Assembly: GCF_019059575.1 (NCBI RefSeq) | Contig: NW_024882042.1 | Span: 186,001-250,000, forward strand | Direction: 5' to 3' | DNA from: Amphibalanus amphitrite | Lineage: Eukaryota > Arthropoda > Thecostraca > Balanomorpha > Balanidae | Length of the DNA stretch: 64,000 nucleotides | In this document: in pieces, positions 52,873 to 64,000 of the stretch | Layout: each line of letters opens with the position of its first letter | How positions within the stretch are numbered: the first letter of the stretch is position 1 | The notes under the pieces: model-generated | Told to the model about the DNA's origin: nothing | Seen by the model: the letters and a program-made list of their open reading frames with translations, nothing else | The model's database searches: none | Position numbers and translations under genes: made by a program

Positions 52873-54001
52873 GAGCAGCACCGGGTGTCACAGGACCGCG
52901 TCACCTTACCAGCGGCGGGTGCAGTGACGGTTTGCTGTCCAACAGACAGTCCACACTGTCCGGTGGATACCCGTCAGTCCACAGCAGACACTGGACACCG
53001 CCAGTCCGCAATGGGCGGACACTGAACACTGTCAGTCCGCAGCGAGTAGACACTGGACACCGCCAGTCCGCAGCACACACACGCCCCAGCCCCTCGGCAC
53101 CAGACAGCGCGGCGGGGACTCAGGGAGACAGGCTGTGGCCTCTCACTGCCGGCACTGACCACTCACTGCTGCGCCACCGGCCGGCACCCCCCCCCCCGCC
53201 CCCGCCCCCAGCACAGGGGGAGGGGGGGCGGAGCGCGCCGACCGACTCCGACCCGCTCACAGTGGGCGTTTTCACATGTCTGATGTCGCCTCAGCTCTCA
53301 ATGCCAGCAGCGTTCAACACACTCATGACTCAACAATCAGCAGCAAATGGTGCGTCAGAGGAGAGCAAATTTATGGGGCGAATGCGGGAATGTTGGAGGT
53401 GCATTGCAGCCTTGGCATTGCAAACACGCGCAGGGTAGTGGCTTTCAGCTGAAATACCTAATTCTGAGCTGACAGCAGGGGCGTAGCCGACGGGGGGAGG
53501 GGGTCGGGGGTTCGTGATCCCCCTGGAAAACCGGGGGTGTCGACCCCCCTCACTTTTTACGATGAAGAGTAGGTAGGTATGATTTTTTAGTTATTATGCC
53601 AGTGAAGTTGGCGTCAGCAACATCAACAAATACGTCAGTTGCTGAATCGCTTTTAAGAGCTCCCTGTCCCTATAGCCAATAGGTCATTAAGCTGTAGGCC
53701 GGGAACACCAGTATGGACACCATTCTAGTCCTTTTTCATCCCTCAAAGGAGTGCATGGGCGCGCCAAACTGCCCAAAGTATTCGTCCGATCGTCAAAATA
53801 ATGGTCGTAGTTGATCCGTTGGATCGGGAACGTACGTGCTAACGTACGTACTAACTAACCTCATCCCTAGCTACCCTCGCACCTACCTGCATAGGGGGAA
53901 AGGAGATCAGATGGACCCCCTCTCGGGCTTACGCAAAAGGGGCCTATTGCAGGCGATACATCCCATCCGGTACCATCGAGTTAATGAACTTTTCACCTGC
54001 T
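52873..54001. other. Gene-free stretch
   Basis: Minor CAGTCCGCAG repeats (about 52975-53075) and a C-run; no supported gene. The frame open at 52773-53438 starts inside the 37-bp repeat and has no domain. Confidence 0.55.
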
Positions 54002-55671
54002 TTAACCTTCCAGGCGGTGGGGGGGGGGGCATTTTTTCCCCTTTAGTTTTATCGATATATCTCGAGAACCGCTGCGCCGATCGTCACCAAACTTTCAGTA
54101 CCCTCCCGGGAGTAGCTAGCATGGTGACCAAAAAAAATTCCAAAGGCTATGATAGGTTGGCCGCTAATTACGTCAGAGTAACGTCATTTCTGCCATTTTC
54201 GACCCAAAAAAAGGTTTCGCGGGAAGAGCTGTCAGGCGGGAAGAGCTGTCAGGGAAGCTTTAGAGATACAGAAAAATGTTTCAAAAATAAAAGGTGTCGA
54301 ATCAAGAGGGCTACAAAACTGCTGTTTCGGTTTGCGATTTTATTGGATTTTGACCCCCGAAAATAAAAAAATAGATTTTTTAAAAATATAATAGCCGAAA
54401 AATCCAAACAGTTTTTTGAATTTCGAAAAAAAACCAGAATATATGTGATAGTCCCTACCGCCTTCTATCTACATACCAAATCTGAGATCGATACCTCTTT
54501 TTTTGGCCAAGTTATAGCGAAAAAAACTGTTCAAAATTGATGACGTCAAATTTTCAAACTCAATTTTTAGCAATTCTAGACCTTGTAGCGCAAAACAAAG
54601 ACCACCATTAGACTCCCCGTGACGAGCTGCATCGAATCAATAGGTACCCATTTTATGCAAAAATATCAACTTTGAAATTTGACCTTTTTTTGCCTGACCT
54701 TGACCTGACCTCCACCAGAAAAAGACCTAAACCGTACCTGATTGTCTTATAACCAACACCATTGAGTTGGAAATGAAAAACTGGCCATAAAACATGCATT
54801 GCACAACCTTAGTAAAGTTGGGTTCATGTGGTGACCCTTGGTGACCTTTGGTGACCTGACCTGTGACCTGACCTGGTACGACCAGTGACCTCTAATAGCA
54901 ACATATCAGTGGGGGAAACTGTCGTCAAATCTTCCATCTTTGGAAGCATTTCATTTTTGGAAGGACCTTCCATAAATGGGTATGCATTTTCCAAAAATGG
55001 AGGGCTTTCAAAATTGGATGGCCTAATCTCAGTGTTCCCAACTGTGATTCCCATCCTTTGATTGAAGTTACGGCCTTTTTAAATGTGTAACATTAATAGT
55101 TGATTTTGCCATTTATGATCATTGATATAAGGAGAAGCAGCAGTGCTAGTGTTGGTAATACAGGCATGCTATGTCAATGTACATAGTGATATAATAGCAT
55201 GGTGTCCTGGTGCACTGCTCTCTTTTTCTAGGTAGGTACTTCTAGAGCACTGGCGGATCCAGACTTGCGTTTTGGGGGGGGGGGCCAACTCCTGCAAGTA
55301 ACCAAACCTAGGGTACCCCCAAATCCTGTTTTCTCATCGGATTTAGGCCACTTATTTTTTCGTCACAGCCCTGAAACGATATTTTTTTAAAACTAAAAAT
55401 AAAAAAAATATAGAAATGGTAGCCCACCCAACCCGAGCCTAAATATTACTTTGAAAACACTTCAAATTGCTTTTGTCGACCAATTAGCCCGCTCCGGGTC
55501 GGTGCGTGGCGCAGCCTTCGCGGGCTGGGAGGTGTCGGTTGGACCCCCTGCCGTTCGGCCCCTGATTAAGCTAGAGCTCGCGGAAAAAAAAACAGGCGTG
55601 TTGCCCGTGAGTGACGAGACGAAGCCGATGATACCCGATTTTAAGGTCCTTGGTCATTGGTTGACCTTCCA

Positions 55672-55834
55672 GGGCGGTGTTTCACGGTCGTGCTGACAGC
55701 CGCTGACAGCGCATTCCGCGAGCTAAGGTCAGCCTTCGGTAGTGTTGTGGGTATAGGCTTGTTGATGTCTCCATTGAAACCAAAAGTGCCATCAGCGCTG
55801 GCAGCGGCTGGCAGCGTGCCGTGAAACACCGCCC
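55672..55834 (+). mobile_element. MITE family 1, copy 3
   Basis: Best-preserved copy: ends GGGCGGTGTTTCACGG and CCGTGAAACACCGCCC are a perfect 16-bp inverted repeat. Copy 1 of element D lacks it at the corresponding point (GGTTAAACTTTCAG continuing directly). Confidence 0.82.
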
Positions 55835-56382
55835 AGGTCAGGTCACAGACCCAAAAGACGGAAAAATCAGGACCTGTCAGAACCTCCTAAAGTAAGGCTG
55901 TAATACGTTTTTTTTTTTGTTCTGATCACAAATTTCATGTTAGTTTGGATCATAGATAATGTCTTCATGCGTTTAGACCATGTCGGGGCAGGTCAGGTCA
56001 GATCAACCAGCAGGGGTACTTATGGGCGTCCGTATAGCAGGTGTCCACTACCACTAGCAGCTACGTAACATGATACGAAGGCATCAAAACTACTTCGTAA
56101 ATGTTCAAATGGCTGCAAAATGCTAAATTCAAAATCAGCTAAACGAAACTATCCTAGAAACATGTTAAACTCGGAAAAGTGCACCGAGGTCATCAAAGGT
56201 CAATGACCTGACTTGACCGTAAGGTGACATTGGCATCCGCCCTAATGCGTGGGAGCAACATCATATCACATGTTTGAGCGTTTTAAACCACGAAAAGACT
56301 ATGAAAGCGCGGATAATGTGAGCCGACATACGCCGAATCGCTATTCCGGCCAAACATGGCCTCCAACATGGCCAAACATATG

Positions 56383-56537
56383 GTGCGTTCGGAGAGGCAC
56401 ATTCCACGTGGAATCCGTTGAATATTCCATGCGCGCGGAATATTTCCGGAGATTAGCCGTTCAGAGAGATACGCCTCCGAACGCGGCACGGGGAATATTC
56501 CCGGGGACGGTGAATATTCCATGCTCTCCGAACGCAC
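56383..56537. mobile_element. MITE family 2 (GTGCGTTCGGAGAG ends)
   Basis: Inverted ends GTGCGTTCGGAGAG and CTCTCCGAACGCAC bound 155 bp with internal GAATATTCC repeats. It is inserted in element D copy 2 and missing from copy 1. Confidence 0.75.
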
Positions 56538-57574
56538 GGATAGTCTCGAGAAATAGGCCACAAGTCAAAGTTCACTTGGGTCAGGGTCATGAAATTTTCA
56601 GACTTTGTCACCATGAGGGTACTAAAGTTTCGTCGCGATCGGCTTCATGATACCTTACACGATAACTTCACACGTCGATCGAGAGTTAAAGCATGGATGA
56701 AGGAGAACCAGGGGATGAAGGTTCTTTCATCCATGGTTAAAGTGTGCAATAAGAACTTCTTGGGTGAAGACAAGACCAACACTTTTATCAAGCTCACAGA
56801 TTTTTAATGATACGGTATTTTCTCTCTACCTACTACGCCCTTCTCACATTCATTTTTCTTAAGTGTTTTTGGGGACAAAAAATATATGTTGTTTCCCTTT
56901 CAGGCTTGGGGGCATGACCCCGTGCCCCCCTGGATCCGCTAGGCCGAAACTAACTAGGTCGTTTTCAAACGGTCTGATATTTCAGGTCATAGTTTGCAAA
57001 CGGCCGGTGTTTTCAGGTAGTTTCATATGGTCTGACTGGGCCAGGCCGTTTGCAAACGGACCGAATTTTCATACGGCCTGTAACATATATTCAGATTTCG
57101 ACATCTGTCGTAGCATCAAATGCTGATGTGGCGCACTCAAAAGCCGGAATTGGTCCTTGGATGCCGTAAGGACCCTTTTAAGAAATAAGTGACCCGACTG
57201 ACCCTTAGAGATTGGCCTGAGCTGTGACCGAAATAAGTCTTTTACCGTTTCGCAGGAAGGGACAAAAAGGTCCCTCATATGCTTCTTGTACAATTACGAA
57301 ACAAAACAAGTTTTTTTTTTCAACGAAAACTCAGTGAGTTTTCCTAAAAAATTTATTGCGCATATTCCGTGAATGAAAAGTTGCCGGGTCATGTCAGGTC
57401 AGGCTGCCACAGCAAGTTTGTTAACTTGACAGCTCAATCGATATTTATGCAATAAGACCTTCTCGGGTGACGATAAGACATGACGACACTTTATGAAGGA
57501 AGCTAGTAAACCCGGTAGTTTCTCCATAGGCGCGGGAACCGGGGGGAGGGGGGGCAGCTTGCCCCCCCCCCTAC

Positions 57575-58688
57575 CTCTGGGGCCGTGGGGGCGGTGCCCC
57601 CACAACTTTCAGACGTAATACCGCCTTTTTTGCAAATGTTTTCTTTTTTTGTTGAAAAAGCCAAGAGATGAAAAATAAGTGGACTAAAACCGGTGAGAAA
57701 ACTATATTTGGGGGGACTCTAGGTTGATCTCTATCATGGTGTGACCTCCCCCCCCCCCCCCCCCGTCTAAAAGTAGTTCCCGCGCCCCTGGGTTTCTCTA
57801 CGCTATTGAATCACGCTGCTGATTCTAGTAAGTATCTACTACACAACCTTCTCACATTAATTTTTCTTCGAGCGTTTTGGGGGGCCAAAAGATTGTTGGC
57901 CCCCTCTTTCAGGCTTTTTGGGCCCATGGCCCCGGTGGCCCCCTTGAATCCGCCAGTGGGGGCGGTGCCCCCACAACTTTCAAACGGAATACCGTCCTTT
58001 TTTGCAATTGTTTTCTTTTTTTGTTGTTGAAAAAGCCAAGGGATGAAAAATAAGTGGCCTAAAACCGGTGAGAAAACTAGATTTGGGGGGACCCTAGGTT
58101 GATCTCTATTATGGTGTGCTCCCCCAGTCTGAAAGTAGTTCCCGCGCCCCTGACTTTCTCTACGCTATTGAATCACGCTGCTGATTATAGTATCTACTAC
58201 GCAACCTTCTCACATTAATTTTTCTTCAAGCGTTTTGGGGGGCCAAAAGATATGTTGGCCCCCTCTTTCAGGCTTTTGGGGGGCCATGGCCCCGGTGGCC
58301 CCCCTGGATCCGCCAGTGGGGGCTGTGCCCCCACAACTTTCAGACGGAATACCGTCCTTTTTTGCAACTGTTTCTTTTTTTTTTTTGAAAAAGCCAAGGG
58401 ATGAAAAATAAGTGGCCTAAAACCGGTGAGAAAACTAGATTTGGGGGGACCCTAGGTTGATCTCTATTATGGTGTGCTCCCCCAGTCTGAAAGTAGTTCC
58501 CGCGCCCCTGACTTTCTCTACGCTATTGAATCACGCTGCTGATTCTAGTAGGTATCTACTACGCAACCTTCTCACATTAATTTTTCTCCAAGTGTTTTGG
58601 GGGGGCCAAAAGATATGTTGGCCCCCCCTTTCAGGCTTTTGGGGGGGGGCCATGGCCCCGGTGGCCCCCCCCCCTGGATCCGCCAGTG
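57575..58688. repeat. Three ~360-bp tandem units at the hAT right end
   Basis: Each unit starts GGGGCGGTGCCCCCACAAC, contains AAAACCGGTGAGAAAACTA and GTAGTTCCCGCGCCCCTG, and ends ATCCGCCAGTG (about 57956, 58317 and 58688). The terminal inverted repeat is therefore present three times in a row. Part of a fourth, diverged unit is visible at 56825-56940. Confidence 0.85.
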
Positions 58689-59430
58689 TTCTAGAGGACA
58701 CATGGAAATTCAGAACAGAAAACAGCTGGTCAATAACCAACCAGGAGGAACACAGCTATAATCCTGACAAAAAATGGTTTAAATTAAACTTACTATCCCT
58801 CATATAAATTGAAGATTCATGCTCCTTCCATAGAAAGAAGCACGAAAAACGGCGCACCAACGCCTATTTAATTCGTCCCATATTCCGGGAAAACATTGAA
58901 AAATGACGAGACCTCCACCCAAATGTTTGGCAAAAGCCTTAAAAATTTGAAATCAACCACGCAATATGCTAATAAATGCAGAAAACAGCAAAAATACATG
59001 TTTTATTCGCCACTACCCTCCCGGGACGCCCCCCCCCCCCCACACACACACACACACTCAGTCCCGACAATTCCGGACTGTAAACAAAGTCGGCGGTATC
59101 AAACAAGCATAGCCCATCACTAAAGTACTTTTAAGGATATTTACTTTTCGTTTTTGATGCTTTTTGCTTACAAAATGTTTGATAAAGTCTTATAAAACCA
59201 TCGTTTGTCGGTATATTTTTGTCAATTTTCCACGACTCATTACTTTGAAAAATTATAAATTACATCCACGCTAGGATTTAGACACCCACGCTAGATTATG
59301 TACACTTCACTATGGCGAATTGAAAGCGACCAGGGGCGATAGTCGCATTTGCCTCATGTTCGGCGGAAATAAGTAAGTTCCAACATATGCGCAACATTTT
59401 CTATATTTGGGTACGATGACGTCGTCAGCG

Positions 59431-60841
59431 TAGGGGAGAGTGGGGTAAGATGCCCAGGGTGGGAAAGACGCCCCACCCCCTCTAGCGGGGAAACAAAGAA
59501 TCGAACCTGGAAATTAATGCTCTTAGCGTAAAGCGCAAGCCTGCCTTGTTAACTGCACAAAAATTTGCGAAGCTCAGTTGGGCAACGGCTGGCTGGTGAT
59601 TGCATGCTTTTTATTTGCTGCTTTCAAAAAATATTTTGGCGTCCAAACATTGTAAATATCAAAGAAGGTAGCTAATTTTTGCGTCCCTTGCTATAGTCGT
59701 GATACATTAACATGCATGTACTGTGTCCCAAACAGTTTGTTTCAGGGTGTAGTTTTATGACTAACAAATGGTGCTGATTTAATGTTACTTCGGTACCTTG
59801 GGGTAAGATGCCCCCTGTCCTGATGGGGAAAGACGCCCCCTAAATCCGTAGGCTGTCCTTCAAGCAGCCCGTCAAATCATTTATTACATACCGTAAAGTG
59901 GGGCTATTTGAGACAGTGGGGCTATTTGAGACAGCATTTAAACTCGCTATAAAATGAAGAGCGTTTGATTTTTATGTGATATTTTTGCTCAGGAAGGTGT
60001 GGAATCGAGCAGTAAATCGCCTGAGCAAAAATTAAGCATAAATTTCCAACGGTTTTTATTTTATAACAATTTTAAATACTGTCTCAAATAGCCCCACTGT
60101 CTCAAATAGCCCCACCTTACGGTACTTGTGATGAGAGACAAAAGCCGATCTGGGACTATTGAGAGTCCAGTACGGTCGGGTGCTCCCCATGCCGGTCTCT
60201 CGGCCCGCACAGCGATTTTTGGGCGGCATCTGACTCTGAGAGCCCTCACGACGGCCTCTGTGGGCCCCATTATTGGTTCCAGGGCCTCTCACGACATCCT
60301 TTGAGGGCTCCCACGTTGGCTCCACGGGCCGCGTTGGCATCTGAGGTCCCCACGATGGGCTCGAGGGCCCTCAAGCATCATAAAGACCTATAAGGGCTCA
60401 CAGTGGTCTCCGAACGCCACCACGGAGGCTTGTTTGGCCACGCTGGACTATGATGGCCCTAACGATGACCTCTGAAGCCCCTTACGACTACTTTTGAGGG
60501 CCCTTACGATGACGTTTGGTGTCTACTGCAGGATCGAATGGACTACTGATTCGTTCAGGCGGTTTACGTGCCTATTTATGTCACTTATAGTGCAGGGGGC
60601 ATCTTACCCAACGACAGGGGGCATCTTTCCCACCCTGTGGGGTAAGATGCACCCTTTCACTTCTTCAGGAAAATGCTTAATAGCAAAAAAAGTTATCATA
60701 TTTTAGGCACGAAAGTGTGTTATTTTTGGAGAAAAATGATGTCGGCTTCCGTTGAAACTCCAAGTTTTGGCTTTCCGATCGTCATTTTCGAATAATATAT
60801 GACATAGTCAAACCCTGGGCATCTTTCCCCACTCTCCCCTA
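59431..60841. mobile_element. Element Y, GGGGAGAGTGGGG ends
   Basis: Inverted ends TAGGGGAGAGTGGGGTAAGA and its imperfect inverse CATCTTTCCCCACTCTCCCCTA. Additional subterminal GGGTGGGAAAGACGCC/GGGCATCTTTCCCACCC repeats. The 1.4-kb interior has no gene and holds a further MITE. Flanking TA on both sides may be target or terminus. Confidence 0.7.
59889..60124. mobile_element. MITE family 3 (TACCGTAA ends)
   Basis: Left end TACCGTAAAGTGGGGC then TATTTGAGACAG, repeated once as GTGGGGCTATTTGAGACAG. The right end is the inverse, with GTCTCAAATAGCCCCAC twice and ending CCTTACGGTA. 236 bp, AT-rich inside, nested in element Y. Confidence 0.82.
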
Positions 60842-61370
60842 CTCATTTTTGGAAGATGCGTACCCAAGTATGGAAAACCTCTCCAAAAATGGAAGGCTTC
60901 CAAAAATGGAGATTTGACCACAGTTTCCCCGACTGATATGTACTAGACAACTGAGGCCCTATCGCTGATTTTGGACAAAATGCGTTTTACTCGGTGTTAT
61001 AGCGCTTTCCCTGGAAGCCCCGTGAACGGTGAAACATTTTATCTTTGACCTGACCTTTGACGTCATCGGTGACCCCGAGGTCAATGAAATTTGGTTTCCT
61101 ACGACAAATTTGACAGGGCTATCGAACGCCGTTTGAATTTTTCCGGATCCGTCCAGTAGTTTCGGAGATACGGGGGGGGGGGGCAAAAAAATGCCCCCCC
61201 CCCCACCGCGCGGAAGGTGGCCGGGAGGCCCACCACCTGCCGGGTTAAGGAGCGCCGGAGGGGTAGGGCGGAGCATAGCGCTGATGTCATTACGTGGCTC
61301 CGCCCCATGAGCGCGTAGCCTTTACCCAATCAGCAGATTCGTTCCGTGAAATTTAACATTACGAGTGAAT

Positions 61371-63223
61371 TTCCACGACAAATCGACAACTGACAAGTGC
61401 CCTGCACCCTCATATTTTATGTTTTGCTTAAAATTGGTGTAATGGGTTGTGATGGGCGGGGAAGCCAGCTGTGGCAAGAATTTTTTTTTTCTTCGAACAA
61501 CGGTTTCCGAGATATAGCCTCGGGCAATTCCTGGAGGTCGCGCTGCAGCCCTATGTTTGGCGGCCTATAACTCAGAAACTATTGGTTTTCTACGATAAAA
61601 ACTTTATATGGTTCAACTCACAATCAACCAACAAACATTTTGGCTGTCTCTGATTTTCAATTTTTGAAAATTTTGATCACGTGATCTTTTGACCTATTTT
61701 TCGAAGAGTGACCTTGATATTTTCCCCACTGAAAGTTGCAATTTTGTCTGATGGCGATTAAAGCCTTATCAATTGTCATTCATATGCGAGAATAAAAAAG
61801 TGGCTATCGCCCTGCGTTGACCTCAGGTCAGGTCATTTTTATGACATGTCCATTATTACGAGCGGGTCGAGAATAAAGCAAGAGAGCGACAAGCCGTAAA
61901 CGGTACGGGATTCACACGGATTATGTCTACAATTTTTACCGAGGTCATTTTCAGGTCAGGTCAAAGATGACGTCACAGGGGTAAAAAGGAAGTCAAAATA
62001 GTTTTGGCTCTACCTTTTGATCTAATAAAAAAAGAGACGTGGAACAGGCACCATTGTGTTTGCTTTGGCCTAGCGCCAGTTCGCTTCGAATTTCGATATC
62101 GATGACCTAAGGTCAGGTCAATTTCTTGACCATCCCATTAAAAGTCAATTGGGGAAAAATCGGCTCGCTTACTTTTAAACTAAAACACGTCGGAATCGCC
62201 TAATATACCATGAGTGACTACTGACTTCATATAGGACCAACTTTGCCTACCTTGAGGTCTGTTTTGCTGTTGGGCAACTGTAAGGTCATGTGACATCATT
62301 ACAGGTCACCAAAGTTTTTTTTTTGCTAATAACTCCTTACAGGTTTGAGATACAGATGCGCGGGTGGACTCATTGTGCTCAGCTCGTCAAGGCGCATCGA
62401 ATGATATATATGATGACCTTAGGTCACGTGACCTAAGGTCAACTTTTGACCTTGACCTTTCGAGGTCAACATACATATGGTTCGATGCGGATCGACGAGA
62501 AGATCACGATGGTGCTATTAGTTTGCTCCTAGCTGGGATACCTTGAAGTTATTCGAGAAAAACTTCATATGTAGTGCCGCCATTTTGACTTCCTTTTTGC
62601 CCCTGTGACGTCATCTTTGACCTGACCTGAAAATGACCTCAGTAATAATTGTAGACCTTATCCGTGTGTACCCTGTACCGTTTACCACTTGTCGCAATCT
62701 TGCTTTGTTCTCGAGATCTCGCTGTCGCTCCCTCTCGTATTAATGGACAGGTCATAAAAATGACCTGACATGAGGTCAACGCAGGGCGATGGCCACTTTT
62801 TTATTATCGCATATGACTGACAATTGATAAGGCTTTAATCGTCATCAGTCAAAATTGCAACTTTCAGTGGGGAAAATATCAAGGTCACTCTTTGAAAAAT
62901 AGGTCAAAAGGTCACGTGACCAAAATTTTCAAAAATTGAAAATCCGAGATAGCCAAAATGTTTGTTGGTTGATTGTGAGTTGAACTATATAAAGTTTTTA
63001 TCATAAAAAACAATAGTTTCTGAGTTATAAGCCGCTAAACATAGGGTTGCAGCGTGACCTCCAGGAATTGCCCGAGGCCATATCTCGGAAACCGTTGTTC
63101 GAAGAAAAAAATCCTTCCCACAGCTGGCTTCCCCGCCCATCACAGCCTATTACACCAGTTTTCAACGAAGAATAAAATATGTGGGTGCAAATTTAATTTT
63201 TTATTTGTCGATTTGTCGTGGAA
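61371..63223. repeat. Second large inverted repeat, ~630-bp arms
   Basis: The left arm 61371-61999 pairs with the right arm 62582-63223. Landmarks are CCACGACAAATCGAC/GATTTGTCGTGG at the outside, GGGCGGGGAAGCCAGCTGTG, CAATCAACCAACAAACATTT and GATGACGTCACAGGGG inside. The spacer is 582 bp, rich in GGTCA/TGACC. Non-coding. Part of it matches 14940-15070, tying it to the GGTCA-rich family. Confidence 0.85.
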
Positions 63224-64000
63224 CAATGAGAAATACCTTTCATACTCGTTTGGCGTCAAAATACCTTAGTAATAAAAGTTTCGGCAGGTTCTGAAACACA
63301 TTGCCAGAATATCGTCAACGAGAGTTAACGCATTTAAAAATTATCGCAAATAAAGTGGGGTCTCAACTGGGGTTTCACGTCCATAGTAGGTGCCACCCCA
63401 GACTGGAAAACATCCATACACTACGCCGGACGCCCGTGAGACCCTCTTGCGCCGAAATTCGGCGGATGCGATTTTGCGCCGAAATTCGGCGGATGCGATT
63501 TTGCGCCGAAATTTCTGCGTGATTTGCGCCAAAAATTAGATGTCTATTTGTGCGAAAATTAAGCCCTTTTCATAAAAAGCACATGTGCACATCTACTGAT
63601 CAAGGCTATATCAATTATCAACCAGACAGTGTTTCGGGGCCTTGTACGCTCTCCCATGTTTAAAGTGACTATCCCACCTTTAACATGGGGTTTGAGTTGA
63701 GATAGCCAAGTTTGCGGCGAGGTTCAGAAACCACTATCTATCTAGGTTACAACCCCCGCGGCCTCTTGGTGTTGAAGAAATTCGTTCCCTTCATTTGAAA
63801 ATGGGCCTTGTACAAGGCCCCATCTTCAACATGGAGCGACCGTTAGTGTGACGTCACCTCGTTTAGTCATTCTGATTTAAATGGGTTTGTTCGTTGAAAA
63901 ATCGCTTAAAACTTGGTCTGAACTTTGTTGTGGTGCCTACAGAGTAAAAAGAATCAGCTTTATGACAGTAATGTGGCCTGGGGAAGGAGGTAATTTTGGG
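63224..64000. other. Gene-free end of window
   Basis: No gene is seen. A 27-bp unit (GCGCCGAAATTCGGCGGATG plus CGATTTT) is repeated two to three times at about 63448-63512. Two small inverted pairs (TCCCATGTTTAAAG/CTTTAACATGGG near 63650 and CCTTGTACAAGG near 63804) are present. Confidence 0.6.

Larger units (their letters stand above)
55485..56690 (+). mobile_element. GGTCA-rich element D, copy 2
   Basis: Matches 51681-52735 in the same orientation, beginning around the CCGTTCGGCC block. It carries two insertions absent from copy 1: the MITE at 55672-55834 and the hairpin element at 56383-56537. It lies within the hAT element. End points are diffuse. Confidence 0.62.
55248..58688. mobile_element. 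hAT-type element with 8-bp target duplication
   Basis: Ends CACTGGCGGATCCAG and CTGGATCCGCCAGTG, flanked by an exact 8-bp duplication TTCTAGAG (55240-55247 and 58689-58696), the hAT signature. No transposase frame is seen. The interior holds a second copy of element D with two MITEs, then three tandem copies of the right terminal ~360 bp. Confidence 0.82.
54907..60935. mobile_element. Second-layer element X
   Basis: Inverted ends CAGTGGGGGAAACTGTCG and TGTGGTCAAATC-type inverse (ACAGTTTCCCCGACTG at the right). Both ends continue with TTTTTGGAAGG/CCTTCCAAAAATG-like subterminal repeats. ATAT flanks both sides, a possible short target duplication. It contains a hAT element and element Y. Its own remaining sequence (54907-55247, 58697-59430, 60842-60935) is non-coding. 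Superfamily unassigned. Confidence 0.62.
54002..61248 (-). mobile_element. TTAA-flanked element C, split by nested transposons
   Basis: Outer ends are TTAACCTTCCAGGCGGTGG and CCACCTGCCGGGTTAA. Its two pieces, 54002-54906 and 60936-61248, total about 1.2 kb and match element B in reverse orientation (for example CGCGGGAAGAGCTGTCAGGC, GACGTCATCGGTGACCCCG). In element B the two pieces are continuous near 49,800, so the middle 6.0 kb is an insertion. Non-coding. Confidence 0.75.

Overview
The window is eukaryotic nuclear DNA, most likely from an arthropod and plausibly a crustacean. Four things point this way. (i) There is a spliced host gene of the PHYKPL/ETNPPL phospho-lyase family with GT-AG introns. 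(ii) There is a three-exon secreted peptide with two six-cysteine domains that resemble crustacean beta-defensin-like peptides. (iii) There is an I-group LINE with an RNase H domain and a trinucleotide tail. (iv) There is an LTR element whose primer site matches the 3' end of arthropod tRNA-Gly. The species assignment is inference. Most of the window is tandem arrays and mobile elements, so nearly all long open frames outside the genes below are by-products of repeats.

Layout. 1-4067: ~136-bp satellite that reverses orientation at about 1107. 4068-9036: non-coding, with two hairpin or MITE-like elements and a compound CT/CTCCGT microsatellite. 9037-11505: minisatellites around the defensin-like gene (10102-11366, +). 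11506-16201: no gene, but a TTAA-flanked element rich in GGTCA motifs and two minisatellites. 16202-17548: inverted repeat with ~535-bp arms. 17601-31739: an I-group LINE split by a 9,957-bp LTR element (19426-29382) whose 8.5-kb interior shows no gag or pol. 32622-45542 (-): the phospho-lyase-like gene, 11 well-supported exons plus a putative first one. 45543-51680: GC-rich minisatellites, a MITE and a second TTAA/GGTCA element. 51681-64000: AT-richer, deeply nested transposons and a second inverted repeat with ~630-bp arms.

Main points. First, in the phospho-lyase-like gene many of the intron minisatellites are made of copies of the adjacent exon-intron junction, carrying the splice site and 6-29 bases of exon. 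The defensin-like gene shows a related pattern: its last 11 codons including the stop are repeated into the 3' UTR. Boundary-spanning tandem duplication therefore looks like a recurrent process at this locus. Second, the phospho-lyase-like protein keeps the fold motifs but has Gly where the family has its PLP-binding Lys, so it may be a pseudoenzyme. Third, 54.0-61.2 kb is a nest of at least four levels of DNA transposons, and a related uninterrupted copy at 49.5-50.6 kb serves as a reference for the outermost layer.

All calls were made by reading the sequence. Copy numbers and boundaries of diverged repeats are approximate.
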